Below the pieces are notes generated by a model. It was not told where the DNA came from. It ran no database searches and saw only the letters and a list, made by a program, of their open reading frames with translations. From Gemmatimonadaceae bacterium (lineage in GTDB: Bacteria; Gemmatimonadota; Gemmatimonadetes; Gemmatimonadales; Gemmatimonadaceae), in the NCBI GenBank assembly GCA_040882285.1, contig JBBEBQ010000010.1, positions 124,001 through 188,000 on the forward strand: 64,000 nucleotides of DNA, read 5' to 3'. The number at the start of each line of letters is the position of its first letter. The stretch's first letter is position 1. Shown in pieces: positions 28,066 to 37,736 of this stretch. A program made the position numbers and the translations under genes.

Positions 28066-29283
28066 TCAAAAATCCACGATGGTCTTGGTAGAAGCCGGTC
28101 TTCGCGAGCGTAGCTGGCTCGCCACGTTCTCCGCCGCGGCCATCGCGCGCAGCACGTTCTCGCCGGCGAGCTTCCGCAGATCGCCGTCGCTCCACCCGCG
28201 GCGGGCCAGCTCGGCGAACAGCGCCGGGTACGTGGACACGTCTTCCAGCCCCACCACGACCTCGCTGATCCCGTCGAAGTCGCCGCCGATGCCGACGTGA
28301 TCGATCCCGGCCACGCGGCGGATGTGCTCGATGTGATCGGCCACCTGCGCGAGCGTCGCCTTCGGCCGCGGAGTCGAGCGCCACGCCCGGAACTCGGCGC
28401 TCGTCGTGTCGCGGCCAAGCCTCCGCCCCGCCGCCGCATGGTCGATCAACTCCTGCGAGATGAATCCGGGAACGAACGTCACCATCACCACTCCGCCGTT
28501 CGCCGGCAGCCGGCGAAGTATCGAGTCGGGCACGTTTCGCGGAACGTTCGCGAGGGCGCGCGCGGAGGAATGCGAGAAGATGACGGGCGCCTCGGAGACG
28601 TTCAACGCGTCGCTCATCGTCGCCGGTGAAGCGTGCGACAGATCAACGAGCATGCCGAGCCTGTTCATCTCGCGCACCACTTCCTCGCCGAAGCCCGTCA
28701 GGCCTCCGTGCCGCGCGGTGTCCGTCGCGGCGTCGGCCCAATCCAGCGTCACGTTGTGCGTGAGCGTCAGGTAACGCGCGCCGAGATCGTAGTACGCTCG
28801 CAGCGCGCCGAGCGAATTCTCCAGCACGTGCCCGCCTTCCATGCCGATAATCGATCCGATCCGCCCGCGCCTGAACTGGCGGCGAACGTCGTCGGCGGTC
28901 AGCGCGAGAGCGAACCGGTCGGGATATTTCGCGATCACGCGCCGCGCGATGTCGATCTGCTCCAGCTGCAGCCGGGCATAACCCGAGTCGCGCGCCTCTC
29001 CAGGAACGTACACCGACCAGAACTGTCCGCCGACCATCCCCCGCCGCAGGCGGTCGAGATCGGTGTGGCCGGAAGTGCGCAGCCGGAGGTCGTACGCCTC
29101 CACGTCCCGCGGGCGCATCTCGTGCTCCCGGATCGCCCAGGGCAGGTCGTTGTGGCCGTCCACCAGCGGCGTGCTCCGCAGCACGCGCATTGCGCGCTCC
29201 AGATTTCTGTCGCGCTGCTGCGCTTCGGCGCGGTCGGCCGCGACCAGGCAGAGCGCCAATGCGCAGGAAGTGACGATTCTCAT
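28066..29283 (-). CDS. Membrane dipeptidase-like metallohydrolase (peptidase family M19)
   Basis: A 405-residue exported enzyme with signal peptide MRIVTSCALALCLVAADRAEA. The renal-dipeptidase ligand set is present: LVDGHNDLPW (HxD, about 41-46), GMEGGHVLE near 147, THNVTLDWAD near 176, SHSSARAL near 239 and GIGGDFDGI near 334. These bind two zincs that hydrolyse dipeptides. Its start overlaps the decarboxylase stop (ATGA), so dipeptide hydrolysis and amino-acid decarboxylation are co-expressed. Confidence 0.94.
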   Translation of the reverse strand: MRIVTSCALALCLVAADRAEAQQRDRNLERAMRVLRSTPLVDGHNDLPWAIREHEMRPRDVEAYDLRLRTSGHTDLDRLRRGMVGGQFWSVYVPGEARDSGYARLQLEQIDIARRVIAKYPDRFALALTADDVRRQFRRGRIGSIIGMEGGHVLENSLGALRAYYDLGARYLTLTHNVTLDWADAATDTARHGGLTGFGEEVVREMNRLGMLVDLSHASPATMSDALNVSEAPVIFSHSSARALANVPRNVPDSILRRLPANGGVVMVTFVPGFISQELIDHAAAGRRLGRDTTSAEFRAWRSTPRPKATLAQVADHIEHIRRVAGIDHVGIGGDFDGISEVVVGLEDVSTYPALFAELARRGWSDGDLRKLAGENVLRAMAAAENVASQLRSRRPASTKTIVDF

Positions 29284-30740
29284 AATCCCTTTGCCGTTTG
29301 TTCGAGAAGCTCCATCGCGCGGAGCACGTGTCGCTCGGTCGTACGGAGATTGCCAATGGCCAGGCGGAGAACCTGCGTGCCGTTGACCTTCGTTCCTGAA
29401 AGAAACACCTCGCCGCTCTCATTTACGAGCTTGAGCAGCTTCGCGTTGGCCGCATCCGCGGCGGCCGGCGCGAGCCCCGGCGGGTTGTACCGGAACACGA
29501 CCGTGGACAGCTCCACCGGAGCGCACAGCTCGAACGTATCGGACTCTTCCGCCCAGCGCGCCACGATCTGCGCCAGCCGCATGTGCTCGCGCAGGCGCGC
29601 GATGATGCCGTCGGCGCCGAAGTACCGGAGCACGAACCACAGCTTGAGCGACCGGAACCGGCGCCCGAGCGACATTCCGTAATCCATGAGATTGGTCACG
29701 CCCGGCTCGGGCGTGTACAGGATCTCGAGCGGCAGCGCGAACGCCGCCTTGAGCGCGGCCGGCTCGCGCGTGTACAGCACGGAGCAGTCGATCGGGACGA
29801 ACAGCCATTTGTGCGGGTTCACCACCAGCGAATGCGCCCGCTCGACACCGGCGAGCACATACCGCTTCTCGGGGACGATCGCGGCGACGCCGGCGTACGA
29901 CGCGTCCACGTGCAGCCACATTCCTTCGCGCTCGCACACGTCGGAGATCTCGGGAACAGGATCGATCGAGGTCGTGCCGGTCGTGCCGGCGGTCGCGACC
30001 ACCGCGAGCGGACGAATCCCGGCCGCTTTGTCTTCCGCGATCGCGGCCTCCAGCAGGTCCGCCCGCATCCGGAACCGCTCGTCCACCGCGATGTGCCGCA
30101 GTCCCTCGCTGCCCAGTCCGAGCGTGATCACCGCCTTGTCCACGCTCGAGTGCGCTTCCGTCGAGCAGTACACGCGCAGCCGCTGGCCGCCGATTCCGCG
30201 CTGGTGAATGTCGATGTCGGCGAACTCGCGCGCGGCGGCGAGCGCGTACAGCGTGCTCGACGACGCCGTGTCGGTGATCTCGCCGAACAGCGGCTCCGGC
30301 AAGCCCAGCAATTGCCGCAGCCAGTCGAGCGTCACCTCCTCGAGCTCCGTCACCGCGGGACTGCTCCGCCACAACATGCCGTTCGCGTTCAGTGCGGCGG
30401 TCAGCAGCTCGCCGAGAATCCCCGGACCCGATCCGGTGATGGCGAAGTACGCCATGAAGCCCGGGTGATTCCAGTGGGTTATTCCCGGCAGGATCTTGTC
30501 GTCGAAGTCGGCGAGGATCGTCGCCATGTCTTCGCCGGTACGCGGCGCCGAGCGCGGCAGCGCGGCGCGGATATCTCCCGGCCGCGCGCGGCTGAGCACG
30601 GGCGAGCGCTCCACGTCTTCGAGATAACGGGCGATTCGCTCCACGAGCATGTGTCCGTACCGGCGGAACTCCTCGGCGGGCATGTCGCCCGTATCGGGAG
30701 CCGGCCCTGCGTCGTCACCCATCGGCTTGCCCCGCTTCAT
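29280..30740 (-). CDS. PLP-dependent aromatic-L-amino-acid decarboxylase family protein
   Basis: A 486-residue group II decarboxylase. The PLP lysine is in VVNPHKWLFVP near residue 306; the upstream aspartate and histidine are in HVDASYAGVA near 274 and STEAHSSVDKA near 192. The N-terminal helical region (GHMLVERIARYLEDVE) and WNHPGFMAYF match DOPA/tryptophan decarboxylases. The product would be an arylalkylamine plus CO2. It heads the operon with the dipeptidase and diverges from the exporter gene, whose start is 34 bases away. Substrate (Tyr, Trp, Phe or another) cannot be decided from sequence. Confidence 0.92.
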   Translation of the reverse strand: MKRGKPMGDDAGPAPDTGDMPAEEFRRYGHMLVERIARYLEDVERSPVLSRARPGDIRAALPRSAPRTGEDMATILADFDDKILPGITHWNHPGFMAYFAITGSGPGILGELLTAALNANGMLWRSSPAVTELEEVTLDWLRQLLGLPEPLFGEITDTASSSTLYALAAAREFADIDIHQRGIGGQRLRVYCSTEAHSSVDKAVITLGLGSEGLRHIAVDERFRMRADLLEAAIAEDKAAGIRPLAVVATAGTTGTTSIDPVPEISDVCEREGMWLHVDASYAGVAAIVPEKRYVLAGVERAHSLVVNPHKWLFVPIDCSVLYTREPAALKAAFALPLEILYTPEPGVTNLMDYGMSLGRRFRSLKLWFVLRYFGADGIIARLREHMRLAQIVARWAEESDTFELCAPVELSTVVFRYNPPGLAPAAADAANAKLLKLVNESGEVFLSGTKVNGTQVLRLAIGNLRTTERHVLRAMELLEQTAKGL

Positions 30741-30774
30741 TCCCGGCTATCACAACGGTGGCCATCACTATAAA

Positions 30775-31959
30775 ATGGCACCCATGAACGGCCTGGGCAC
30801 GACGCGCGACAAGACCGCGCTGCGGATAGTCGTCGGGTTGGGTGCGTTATACGTCGTCCTGCACCTGTTCTGGCGGACGCGCAACATCGTCCTCGTCGTC
30901 TTCCTCGGCGTCCTCTTCGCGATCGCCGTGAGCGCCGGCACCGATCGTCTGCAAAAGCTGCGGATCCCACGCGCCATCGGCGCCCCGCTGATAGTGCTCG
31001 CGTTCATCGGCTTGCTCGGAGCGTTCGGCACGTGGATAGGGCCGACCGTCCGGGAGCAGACCACCGAGCTCAGGCAGAAGCTGCCGGAGGCGCTCGACAA
31101 GCTCGAGAGGTGGGTGGAGGGACAGGGCGGCGGCGTCCTGGCAACCCTCCTGGGCGTGCCCAACGCCGATTCGCTCGCGCGGGCCACCGCGAATGGCCAG
31201 TCCCCGACGGCGCCGGTCCAGGTGGTGACGGAGGATCCGCAAGGGCTGCGCGACCGGATCATGTCGCAGCTGAGCGGCGCCGGACGCTATTTCCTTCCCG
31301 TGCTCGGCTCGACCCTCGCGGTGGTCGCTGCGATCCTTCTTGTGCTTTTCGTGACGATCTACGTCGCCGTCGACCCGGGATTGTATCAGCGCGGGGCGCT
31401 GCGCCTGCTGCCCCCAAGGAACCGCGAGCGCGCGGCGGTCGTGTTCGGCGCGATCGGCGCTACGCTGCGCAAATGGCTCGTGACCCAGCTGATCGCGATG
31501 GTCGTGATCGGCGTGGTGACCACGGGAGTCCTGCTCGCGCTCGACGTGCGCGCCGCCGTACCGCTCGGAATTCTCGCCGGACTCCTCGAGTTCGTGCCGA
31601 CGCTCGGCCCGATCATCAGCGCGATCCCGGCGATCGCGATGGGCTTCGTGGATTCACCGGAAAAGGCGCTGTTTGTCACGATCGCCTACATCCTGATCCA
31701 GTTCCTGGAGAACCACATCCTGATTCCCGTCCTCATGAAGGAGGGAATCGATCTCGCGCCCGCGCTGACGATCGTGGTTCAGGCGTTGATGGCGATCGTG
31801 TTCGGCTTTTTGGGGCTCCTGGTCGCGGTTCCGCTGCTGGCGATGATCGTCGTCTGTGTCCGCGTGGGCCTGCTGCACGAGGAGCCGGACGTCATGAGTA
31901 AAGATCACTCGGATCAACCCGGGCCAACTCCTGCAGTAGTTCCGCAAGTTTCGACGTGA
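30775..31959 (+). CDS. AI-2E (PerM/YdiK) family membrane transport protein
   Basis: About 394 residues with about eight hydrophobic segments: two at the N-terminus (IVVGLGALYVVLHLF, IVLVVFLGVLFAIAV), one near 85, and a C-terminal cluster from 175. The conserved C-terminal block (GLLEFVPTLGPIISAIPA and QFLENHILIPVLM) is diagnostic. Some family members export autoinducer-2; others act as ion/proton antiporters, so the cargo is unknown. TATAAA (30769-30774) sits directly before the ATG at 30775, raising the option of leaderless transcription starting near the second ATG at 30784. Its last 68 bases overlap the creatininase gene on the other strand. Confidence 0.9.
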   Translation: MAPMNGLGTTRDKTALRIVVGLGALYVVLHLFWRTRNIVLVVFLGVLFAIAVSAGTDRLQKLRIPRAIGAPLIVLAFIGLLGAFGTWIGPTVREQTTELRQKLPEALDKLERWVEGQGGGVLATLLGVPNADSLARATANGQSPTAPVQVVTEDPQGLRDRIMSQLSGAGRYFLPVLGSTLAVVAAILLVLFVTIYVAVDPGLYQRGALRLLPPRNRERAAVVFGAIGATLRKWLVTQLIAMVVIGVVTTGVLLALDVRAAVPLGILAGLLEFVPTLGPIISAIPAIAMGFVDSPEKALFVTIAYILIQFLENHILIPVLMKEGIDLAPALTIVVQALMAIVFGFLGLLVAVPLLAMIVVCVRVGLLHEEPDVMSKDHSDQPGPTPAVVPQVST

Positions 31960-32653
31960 CCGCGCTCGCGTAGCGCTCGCCCTTGTCGGCGGTCGCCGCT
32001 TTCGGATTCCCGATGCCCGTGTCGTCGGTGACCCGGGTCCATTTCCGCGGCGACCAGGCCCAACCCTCCCGCATCGCCGTGATCTTGGGCCGCCGCGCTT
32101 TGCCCTCGCCGGCTTCCGCGAGCGGACGCACCAGCTCCGGATGGCAGTGCAGCATCACGCTGGTCTCGAGCTCGCCGCCGTGATCGCCGAGGTCCTCGAA
32201 GTACTCCCGGCCGTCCACTATCTGCCACCAGTTGACCGCGCACAGAAATACACGCGTCGCGGGCTGCAGCTCGCGGATCATCTGCTTGAAGTCGTTGCCG
32301 CCGTGCCCGTTCAGGATCAGCAGCTTGTGGATTCCCTGCTGGTCGAGCGAGCTCACGACGTCGCGCAGCACCAGCGCCTGTGTGCTCGGATTCATGTTGA
32401 TGCACAGCGGAATGTCGAGCTGGCCGGTGTTCACTCCGAACGGGATCGTCGGCAGCGCGACCACGCGCACGCCATCCGCCGATGCGAGCTTCGCCGACTC
32501 GGCCGCGAAGTAGTCGCACTCGTACACGTCGGTGCCGTACGGCAGGTGGTAGTTGTGCGCTTCCGTGGCTCCCCACGGCAGGATCGCCAAGTCGAATTTC
32601 GTGGCTGATACGGTCTTCCACGTCGCCTCGGCAAGAACGTAAGGTCTGGGCAT
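31892..32653 (-). CDS. Creatininase-family amidohydrolase
   Basis: A 253-residue protein with the metal-binding motifs of the family: LPWGATEAHNYHLPYGTD (about 26-43), LILNGHGGND near 112 and DHGGELETSVM near 157. The family cleaves cyclic amides such as creatinine, or formamides in cofactor pathways (for example MftE or FAPy deformylase). It follows the penicillin-acylase-like gene by 45 bases, the last member of the nine-gene minus-strand run, which suggests amide catabolism. Its 3' end overlaps the AI-2E gene by 68 bases. Confidence 0.9.
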   Translation of the reverse strand: MPRPYVLAEATWKTVSATKFDLAILPWGATEAHNYHLPYGTDVYECDYFAAESAKLASADGVRVVALPTIPFGVNTGQLDIPLCINMNPSTQALVLRDVVSSLDQQGIHKLLILNGHGGNDFKQMIRELQPATRVFLCAVNWWQIVDGREYFEDLGDHGGELETSVMLHCHPELVRPLAEAGEGKARRPKITAMREGWAWSPRKWTRVTDDTGIGNPKAATADKGERYASAVTSKLAELLQELARVDPSDLYS

Positions 32654-32698
32654 CGTGCAAATATGCGAGCTTCTACAGCGCGACGCGCATTCCGATGC

Positions 32699-34804
32699 TC
32701 AGAACTGCTCGCGCATCTCCAGGTGCGCCAGAACATCCGCGCGCGCGCGCCATACCGGCTTGAGCTGCTTCGCCGAGAAGAGCGCGAGCTGATCGGTGCG
32801 ATGCGGTGAGCCGGCACGCGAGGCGTTGCCGACGGCGATGATCGAGCGCGCGCGAACGGGATTGGAAAATTCGATCGCGGCTACGTAGCTGTCGCCGCCG
32901 ACGGCGCGATACCTGGTTGGGCCCGCAGCTTCGTATCCGACGTTGCGGAACACCCCGTACGTTCCCGCCGCGCCGTTCGACGGCAGATCCAGCGTGCCGC
33001 GACGGATCCTGTACACGTCGCCCCACCGCGCGTCGATCGCGCCGAATCTCCGCGCTACCGTGGCCGCCGCCGTCTCGAGAGCGGCGACCGCGGCCGCGGG
33101 ATCCGCCAGTCCGTCAGGCGTCGCGCGCGGCGCGTCCGCGCTCCACCGGCGGGCCCACACGCTCGAGCCGGCGGCGGTCCGTTGCCCGAGCGCGCGCCAC
33201 CATTCGACGAACAGCAGCGCTCCCCTGCTGTCCACATCCGCACTCCGGTCCCATCGCTCGAGCACGGACGCGGCCTCCCGCACGGCGGCGCTGCCACTCG
33301 CCGCGGCCAGCGGCAGCAGGTCATCGAGCGCTCTGTCGGCTAGCTCCATTCTCGTGGAGTGCTTGTATCCCACCAGCTCGTCGTAGGTGATGCTCGGATC
33401 CGCTTCGAGCATCGCGACGGATCGCTGCGCGCGCAGCGACATGGCTCTCGTCGCCAGGTACGCGGGAAATCTCGCGGGGTCGAGCGCGACCGGGAACGTG
33501 GACCACCACGGCGGATCGTTCGCGTTCTGCACGTATCCGCTCGGCGGATCCACGACTTTCGGCATGTCGTCGAAGCCGTGCACGGTCGTCCAGAGATTGG
33601 CGGAGGTCACGCCGGGGACGATTCCCTCCCAGTGCGCGCGTGTGCCCGCGGTCCGCACCGGGGTGTTTCCCCCGTAGAAGTACATGATGTGGCCGTCGCG
33701 ATCGGCGTAGGTGATGTTCTGCCCCGTGATCAGGTTCGGCCTTATCGCCGCCTGGAACTCGGCGAGATTTCTCGCGCTCCCCATGTTCCACCACTGCTCC
33801 AGCACCCGCGGCATGTCGAGGCCGACGACGCGCAGCGCCACGGCCTTGCCGGGCTTGTCCGCGACGACGGGCCCGTGAATCGATCGGCGGATCAGCAGAG
33901 TATCGGTGCGCGGTGTCGGGCCCCGAATCGGTATCAGCTGCCTCTCGGTCTCGAACGCGCGGACGCCACCGTCCCACCTGTAGCCGCCCGACTCCAGGGT
34001 CAGCTCGTACAGGTCGTTACCGTCCTGCGTGTTCACGGTGTGCGTCCAGCCCAGTTGGTCGTTGAAGGCGATCTGCAGAACCGGACTGCCGACCAGCGCC
34101 GCGCCATACAGGTCGAGTCCCGGCATGACGATCTGCGCTTCCATCCAAGTGAAGAAATCGGTCCAGGGCAGGTGAGGGTTGGCCAGCAGCATCGCGTTGC
34201 CGCTCGCCGAGCGTGATGGCGCGATGGCCCACGCGTTGGACCCGCGCTCTTTCCAGGCCCGCGTGTCTTCGTCGGCCTGATCCCGGGAGGCGATGAATGC
34301 CGCCAACGAGGTCCGCTGCACGTGGCCGATCACGTCTGTCTCGACGATCGGCAGCGCGGCTCGCACCGAGTCACCCACCATGTCCGGATGTGCCCGGGCA
34401 AAGGAATTGATCCCGTCGACGAACGCGGATATGTGTGCGCGCATCTCCGGTAACTGCGCCGCGAGCCATTCGGTCGACCGTCCGGGGATGCCCATCGTCC
34501 ACGTCCACCGGTCGGCTTCCAGATAATCCGCGCCGAGCAGCTCCGCTCCGCGCCCGCGCGCTTGCGCGTACAGCCGGAGCAGCAGATCGCCGTGATTCCG
34601 CATCTGCGCCCAGCCGAGCGCGCGCGCCAGAGCGTTGCGGTCGCTCGCGAAGATGTGGGGCACGCCGTAGCTGTCCCACAGGATCTCCGCGCCGCCCGTG
34701 CGGCTCGCAATCACGCCGGAGTTGACGGGCGTCGAGCACGCGGCGAGCAGCGCGGCCGCCGCCGCTCCGCGAATCACGAGTAGGACACGGGCCGTGTTTT
34801 TCAT
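32699..34804 (-). CDS. Penicillin acylase family N-terminal nucleophile hydrolase, lipoprotein
   Basis: A 701-residue Ntn-hydrolase precursor. A lipoprotein signal ends in LLAACS near residue 23. The auto-processing site and nucleophile are in GSNAWAIAP near residue 192, giving an alpha chain of about 170 residues and a beta chain of about 510; NPHLPWTDF and the later NITYADRDGHI and QNANDPP motifs are typical. Enzymes of this family hydrolyse penicillin G, acyl-homoserine lactones or other acyl amides in the periplasm. It starts 15 bases after the Rieske oxygenase gene, in the same operon. Confidence 0.93.
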   Translation of the reverse strand: MKNTARVLLVIRGAAAAALLAACSTPVNSGVIASRTGGAEILWDSYGVPHIFASDRNALARALGWAQMRNHGDLLLRLYAQARGRGAELLGADYLEADRWTWTMGIPGRSTEWLAAQLPEMRAHISAFVDGINSFARAHPDMVGDSVRAALPIVETDVIGHVQRTSLAAFIASRDQADEDTRAWKERGSNAWAIAPSRSASGNAMLLANPHLPWTDFFTWMEAQIVMPGLDLYGAALVGSPVLQIAFNDQLGWTHTVNTQDGNDLYELTLESGGYRWDGGVRAFETERQLIPIRGPTPRTDTLLIRRSIHGPVVADKPGKAVALRVVGLDMPRVLEQWWNMGSARNLAEFQAAIRPNLITGQNITYADRDGHIMYFYGGNTPVRTAGTRAHWEGIVPGVTSANLWTTVHGFDDMPKVVDPPSGYVQNANDPPWWSTFPVALDPARFPAYLATRAMSLRAQRSVAMLEADPSITYDELVGYKHSTRMELADRALDDLLPLAAASGSAAVREAASVLERWDRSADVDSRGALLFVEWWRALGQRTAAGSSVWARRWSADAPRATPDGLADPAAAVAALETAAATVARRFGAIDARWGDVYRIRRGTLDLPSNGAAGTYGVFRNVGYEAAGPTRYRAVGGDSYVAAIEFSNPVRARSIIAVGNASRAGSPHRTDQLALFSAKQLKPVWRARADVLAHLEMREQF

Positions 34805-34819
34805 TGGATGAAGTCAAGT

Positions 34820-35920
34820 TTACCGCGCGCCCTGGCTCATGAAGCGGGCGAGCAGCCTGTGAAAATGATGAGTTCCAGTTTCGCGCTTCGGCGAGTACCG
34901 GCCGCGATCGTACAGCCGCGAGCGCACGCCGGCCTGCACGGACTCGACGACCTCCTCGTCTTCCATCTCCACGAGGTGGAGCCCGGCGCCTACTCCCTTG
35001 TCCCGCAGATCCTCCCGCCACACGTACGAGATGAACGAGACTTTCGTGCGCGCGGGGCCGAGTGGCTGCACGACGTTCACGGACAGCCCCCACGGATAGA
35101 AGTTGAGCATCAGGTTGGGGAACAGCCAGAAGTACAGCGCCGCCAGCGATTGCCCGTGCTCCGGCTGGCCGGCGGGCAGCTCGAACACCGTCTCGCCGGG
35201 CTTCGCGAAGCCGAGCTGCAGGCTGCCGTACTCGAACAGCTCCGTGCGGTACGCGCCGTAGTCGAGCTGGTCGGACAGGCCCGCGTGCACGTACGGGATG
35301 TGAAATTCTTCGGAGTAGTTGTCGACGTACAGCGCCCAGTTCGCGTCGATGACGTAATCCCGCGACGTCGGCGCGTGCAGCGTGAACGTATCGAGCGGCA
35401 TCCAGTCGGTCCGCTCGCGCACCGGCTTGATCCAGTCGTCGAAGCTCATCCCCGGCTCGAGCGCGGTGAACGCGAGCGGCCCCCATTCCCCGAGCGGCAG
35501 CCTCGGCAGGTTGTCGGCCGCCGAGGGAAATCCCTCCGCCCCCTCGAACTCCGGCATCGCGGTGAAGGTGCCGTCGAGCGCGAACCTGCGCCCGTGATAC
35601 CTGCACCGCAGCGTCTTCATGTGGCCTTCGCCTTCCACCACCAACGCGCCGCGATGCGTGCACACGTTCGACAGGCAGTGCGCGGTGCCGCTCTCGTCGC
35701 GCGTGAACACCAGCGGCTCGTCCAGGCATCCTTCGAGCAGCTTGAACGGGAGCACGTGCCCGGGCGCGCGCGCGCCGGCTACGTCCGGCACCGCCTGCCA
35801 GGTCCGCGCGAACACGCTGTCCTTCTGCAGATCGTAATACTCGCGTGCGTGATACACGTCGGCCGGCAAAGTCGACGCTTTGGCGATGTCCGCGTGGATC
35901 TCGATCGGGAGCGGAGTCAT
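34820..35920 (-). CDS. Rieske non-heme iron oxygenase alpha subunit
   Basis: A 366-residue protein with a Rieske domain (CTHRGALV near 87 and CRYHGRRF near 106) and a C-terminal catalytic domain whose mononuclear iron ligands are in DNYSEEFHIPYVHAG near 200 with an acidic residue in EDEEVVESV near 320. It resembles choline monooxygenase and related ring or N-demethylating oxygenases. No reductase or ferredoxin partner is adjacent. It lies between an amino-acid permease (3-base gap) and an acylase, so it may act on an imported amine or amino acid derivative. Confidence 0.92.
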   Translation of the reverse strand: MTPLPIEIHADIAKASTLPADVYHAREYYDLQKDSVFARTWQAVPDVAGARAPGHVLPFKLLEGCLDEPLVFTRDESGTAHCLSNVCTHRGALVVEGEGHMKTLRCRYHGRRFALDGTFTAMPEFEGAEGFPSAADNLPRLPLGEWGPLAFTALEPGMSFDDWIKPVRERTDWMPLDTFTLHAPTSRDYVIDANWALYVDNYSEEFHIPYVHAGLSDQLDYGAYRTELFEYGSLQLGFAKPGETVFELPAGQPEHGQSLAALYFWLFPNLMLNFYPWGLSVNVVQPLGPARTKVSFISYVWREDLRDKGVGAGLHLVEMEDEEVVESVQAGVRSRLYDRGRYSPKRETGTHHFHRLLARFMSQGAR

Positions 35921-35923
35921 GCC

Positions 35924-37321
35924 CTAAACTATCCCGCGGCTCGCGGAGATTCGACGTGCGCGCTCGCTCCGCGCGTAAATGGCGGCGCCGGAGACGAGCA
36001 GCAATGCGGTAAGCCCGACGATCTTTCCGACCGCCAGCGGCTTGTTGGCCTCGTCCGCGGCCGGGATGAACGCCAGCACGAGGGCGACGAGCGTGGTGGC
36101 GAATCCGAGGACGGCGACGGGAATCGTGCCCCGCGCTCCACCCGGGATGGTGAACGCGGCTTCCGGTGCCGGCTCGCGGCTCAGCCGGATCATGGCGGCA
36201 AACATGAGCAGGAACGGAATGAAGTAGGCGATTATCGACATGCTGATCATGACGTTGTACGCGCCGCGGATGTCGGTGCCGGCCTGCCCCACGACGATCA
36301 ACACCACGGTGATCGCTGCCTGCGCCAGCATCGCGACGTAAGGCGTGCCGTACCGCGGGTGCAACTTCCCGAACGACGCCGGCAGCCGGCCCTCGAGCCC
36401 GGCGACGAACGGCAGCCGCGCGACGGCGGTGAGCCAGGCGCCCACCGCTCCGACCGCGCCCACAGTGATGAACACGGCAGCTACCGGAGCGATACCCGCG
36501 GCGTCGACCCGCCCGGCTACACGGGTGATGGCCTGCATGATTCCCGGGATCCCTCCGACTTCCGCCGCGGGGATCGCCACGAGAATGGCGATGGTGCCCA
36601 GCACGTACAGCGTGACGATAGTGACTCCGGCGATCGCGATCGCTCGCGGAATCGTGCGCCGCGGATCCTTGACCGACCTCGCCATCATCGAAGCGGTCTC
36701 CACGCCGCCGAAAGCGAACGCGATCGTCGACCAGAACCATACGTCCTTCAACGCCAGCGGCGGCATGGACGTGGGGAGCGAGAAGCTCGTAGCGCTGCCG
36801 AACCGCGCGGCGCCGATCATTCCCAGCGCTATCAACACGAGCGCCGGAATCCAGACTCCGACAGCGCCGGCGTTTTGTACCCACTTCCCGACGCGCATGC
36901 CGGCGACGTTCGGGAGCACGGCGATAGCGAGTCCGATGACGGCCGCGATGATGAAATACGCGGGACTCGCGGCGAGCCCGGTATCTTGCGCGCCGACCAC
37001 GAACAGCGCGTTCCCCGCCGCGAAGTAGAGCACGCCCGGGAAATACGGGATGTTGGACATCCAGTACGTCCAACCGGTCATGAATCCGGCGAAGTCGCCG
37101 AACGCGCGGCGGCTCCAGACGTACATCCCGCCCTCCTCCGGGTACCGCGACGACAGCTCGACCACGCACAGCGCCAGCGGCAGGAACAGCGTCAGGCAGG
37201 CGACGATCCAGATTACGATCGCGCCCGGGCCCGCCGCGGCCGCGACCGGCAGCCAGCGGAGATTGAAGACGGCAACTATGTAGAAGAGGACGAGGTCGCG
37301 CAGCGTGAGCGTACGCGGCAA
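35924..37321 (-). CDS. APC-family amino acid permease
   Basis: About 465 residues and 12 predicted hydrophobic segments, with amino-acid permease features such as PEEGGMYVWSRRAFGDF and FGGVETASMMARSVKDPRR. The start is placed at a TTG ten bases after the DoxX stop; an in-frame ATG at 37441 would overlap DoxX by 110 bases and add a Ser-rich antisense-like tail. It would import an amino acid or polyamine with protons. It is followed after 3 bases by the Rieske oxygenase, suggesting uptake of that enzyme's substrate. Confidence 0.88.
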   Translation of the reverse strand: MPRTLTLRDLVLFYIVAVFNLRWLPVAAAAGPGAIVIWIVACLTLFLPLALCVVELSSRYPEEGGMYVWSRRAFGDFAGFMTGWTYWMSNIPYFPGVLYFAAGNALFVVGAQDTGLAASPAYFIIAAVIGLAIAVLPNVAGMRVGKWVQNAGAVGVWIPALVLIALGMIGAARFGSATSFSLPTSMPPLALKDVWFWSTIAFAFGGVETASMMARSVKDPRRTIPRAIAIAGVTIVTLYVLGTIAILVAIPAAEVGGIPGIMQAITRVAGRVDAAGIAPVAAVFITVGAVGAVGAWLTAVARLPFVAGLEGRLPASFGKLHPRYGTPYVAMLAQAAITVVLIVVGQAGTDIRGAYNVMISMSIIAYFIPFLLMFAAMIRLSREPAPEAAFTIPGGARGTIPVAVLGFATTLVALVLAFIPAADEANKPLAVGKIVGLTALLLVSGAAIYARSERARRISASRGIV

Positions 37322-37331
37322 GTCCGACAGG

Positions 37332-37736
37332 CTACCCGGCGGCTGCTCCGTGCTTCCTGCGTCGGAGGAGCGCGTCGAGACTCCAGGTCCCGGGCCCGTG
37401 CGCGGCGAAGAAGAGGAAGATGAAGCAGTAAAGCGCCGCAAGCTCTCCCCGGTTGAGAATAGGCCAGAAGCCGCCCGGCAGGTGCCGCCAAAAATACGCC
37501 ACCGCCATCTCGCCGGAGAGAATGAAGGCCACAGGCCGGGTCAACAATCCGAGCGCGATCAGCGCACCGCCAAAGAACTCCAGAATGCCGGCCACTCCCG
37601 TTATCGACGCGATGTCGGTGACCTGTCTGCCCTCCAGCCAGCCGAACAGCTTCTGCGCGCCGTGCTGCATGAACAGCAAGCCCGCCATTATTCGCAGCAG
37701 ATTGTGGCTGATCTCGCGGAACGGCCCGCCGGTCAT
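37332..37736 (-). CDS. DoxX-family membrane protein
   Basis: A 134-residue protein with four hydrophobic segments and the DoxX pattern (RIMAGLLFMQHGAQKLFG at the start, GILEFFGGALIALGL in the middle). DoxX proteins are quinone- or redox-linked inner-membrane proteins of varied role. The start overlaps the TolC stop (ATGA), tying it to the efflux operon. Confidence 0.9.
   Translation of the reverse strand: MTGGPFREISHNLLRIMAGLLFMQHGAQKLFGWLEGRQVTDIASITGVAGILEFFGGALIALGLLTRPVAFILSGEMAVAYFWRHLPGGFWPILNRGELAALYCFIFLFFAAHGPGTWSLDALLRRRKHGAAAG

Noticed and set aside
37322-37441. N-terminal Ser-rich extension of the APC permease from an ATG at 37441
   Set aside because: It would overlap DoxX by 110 bases and looks like out-of-frame reading of that gene.
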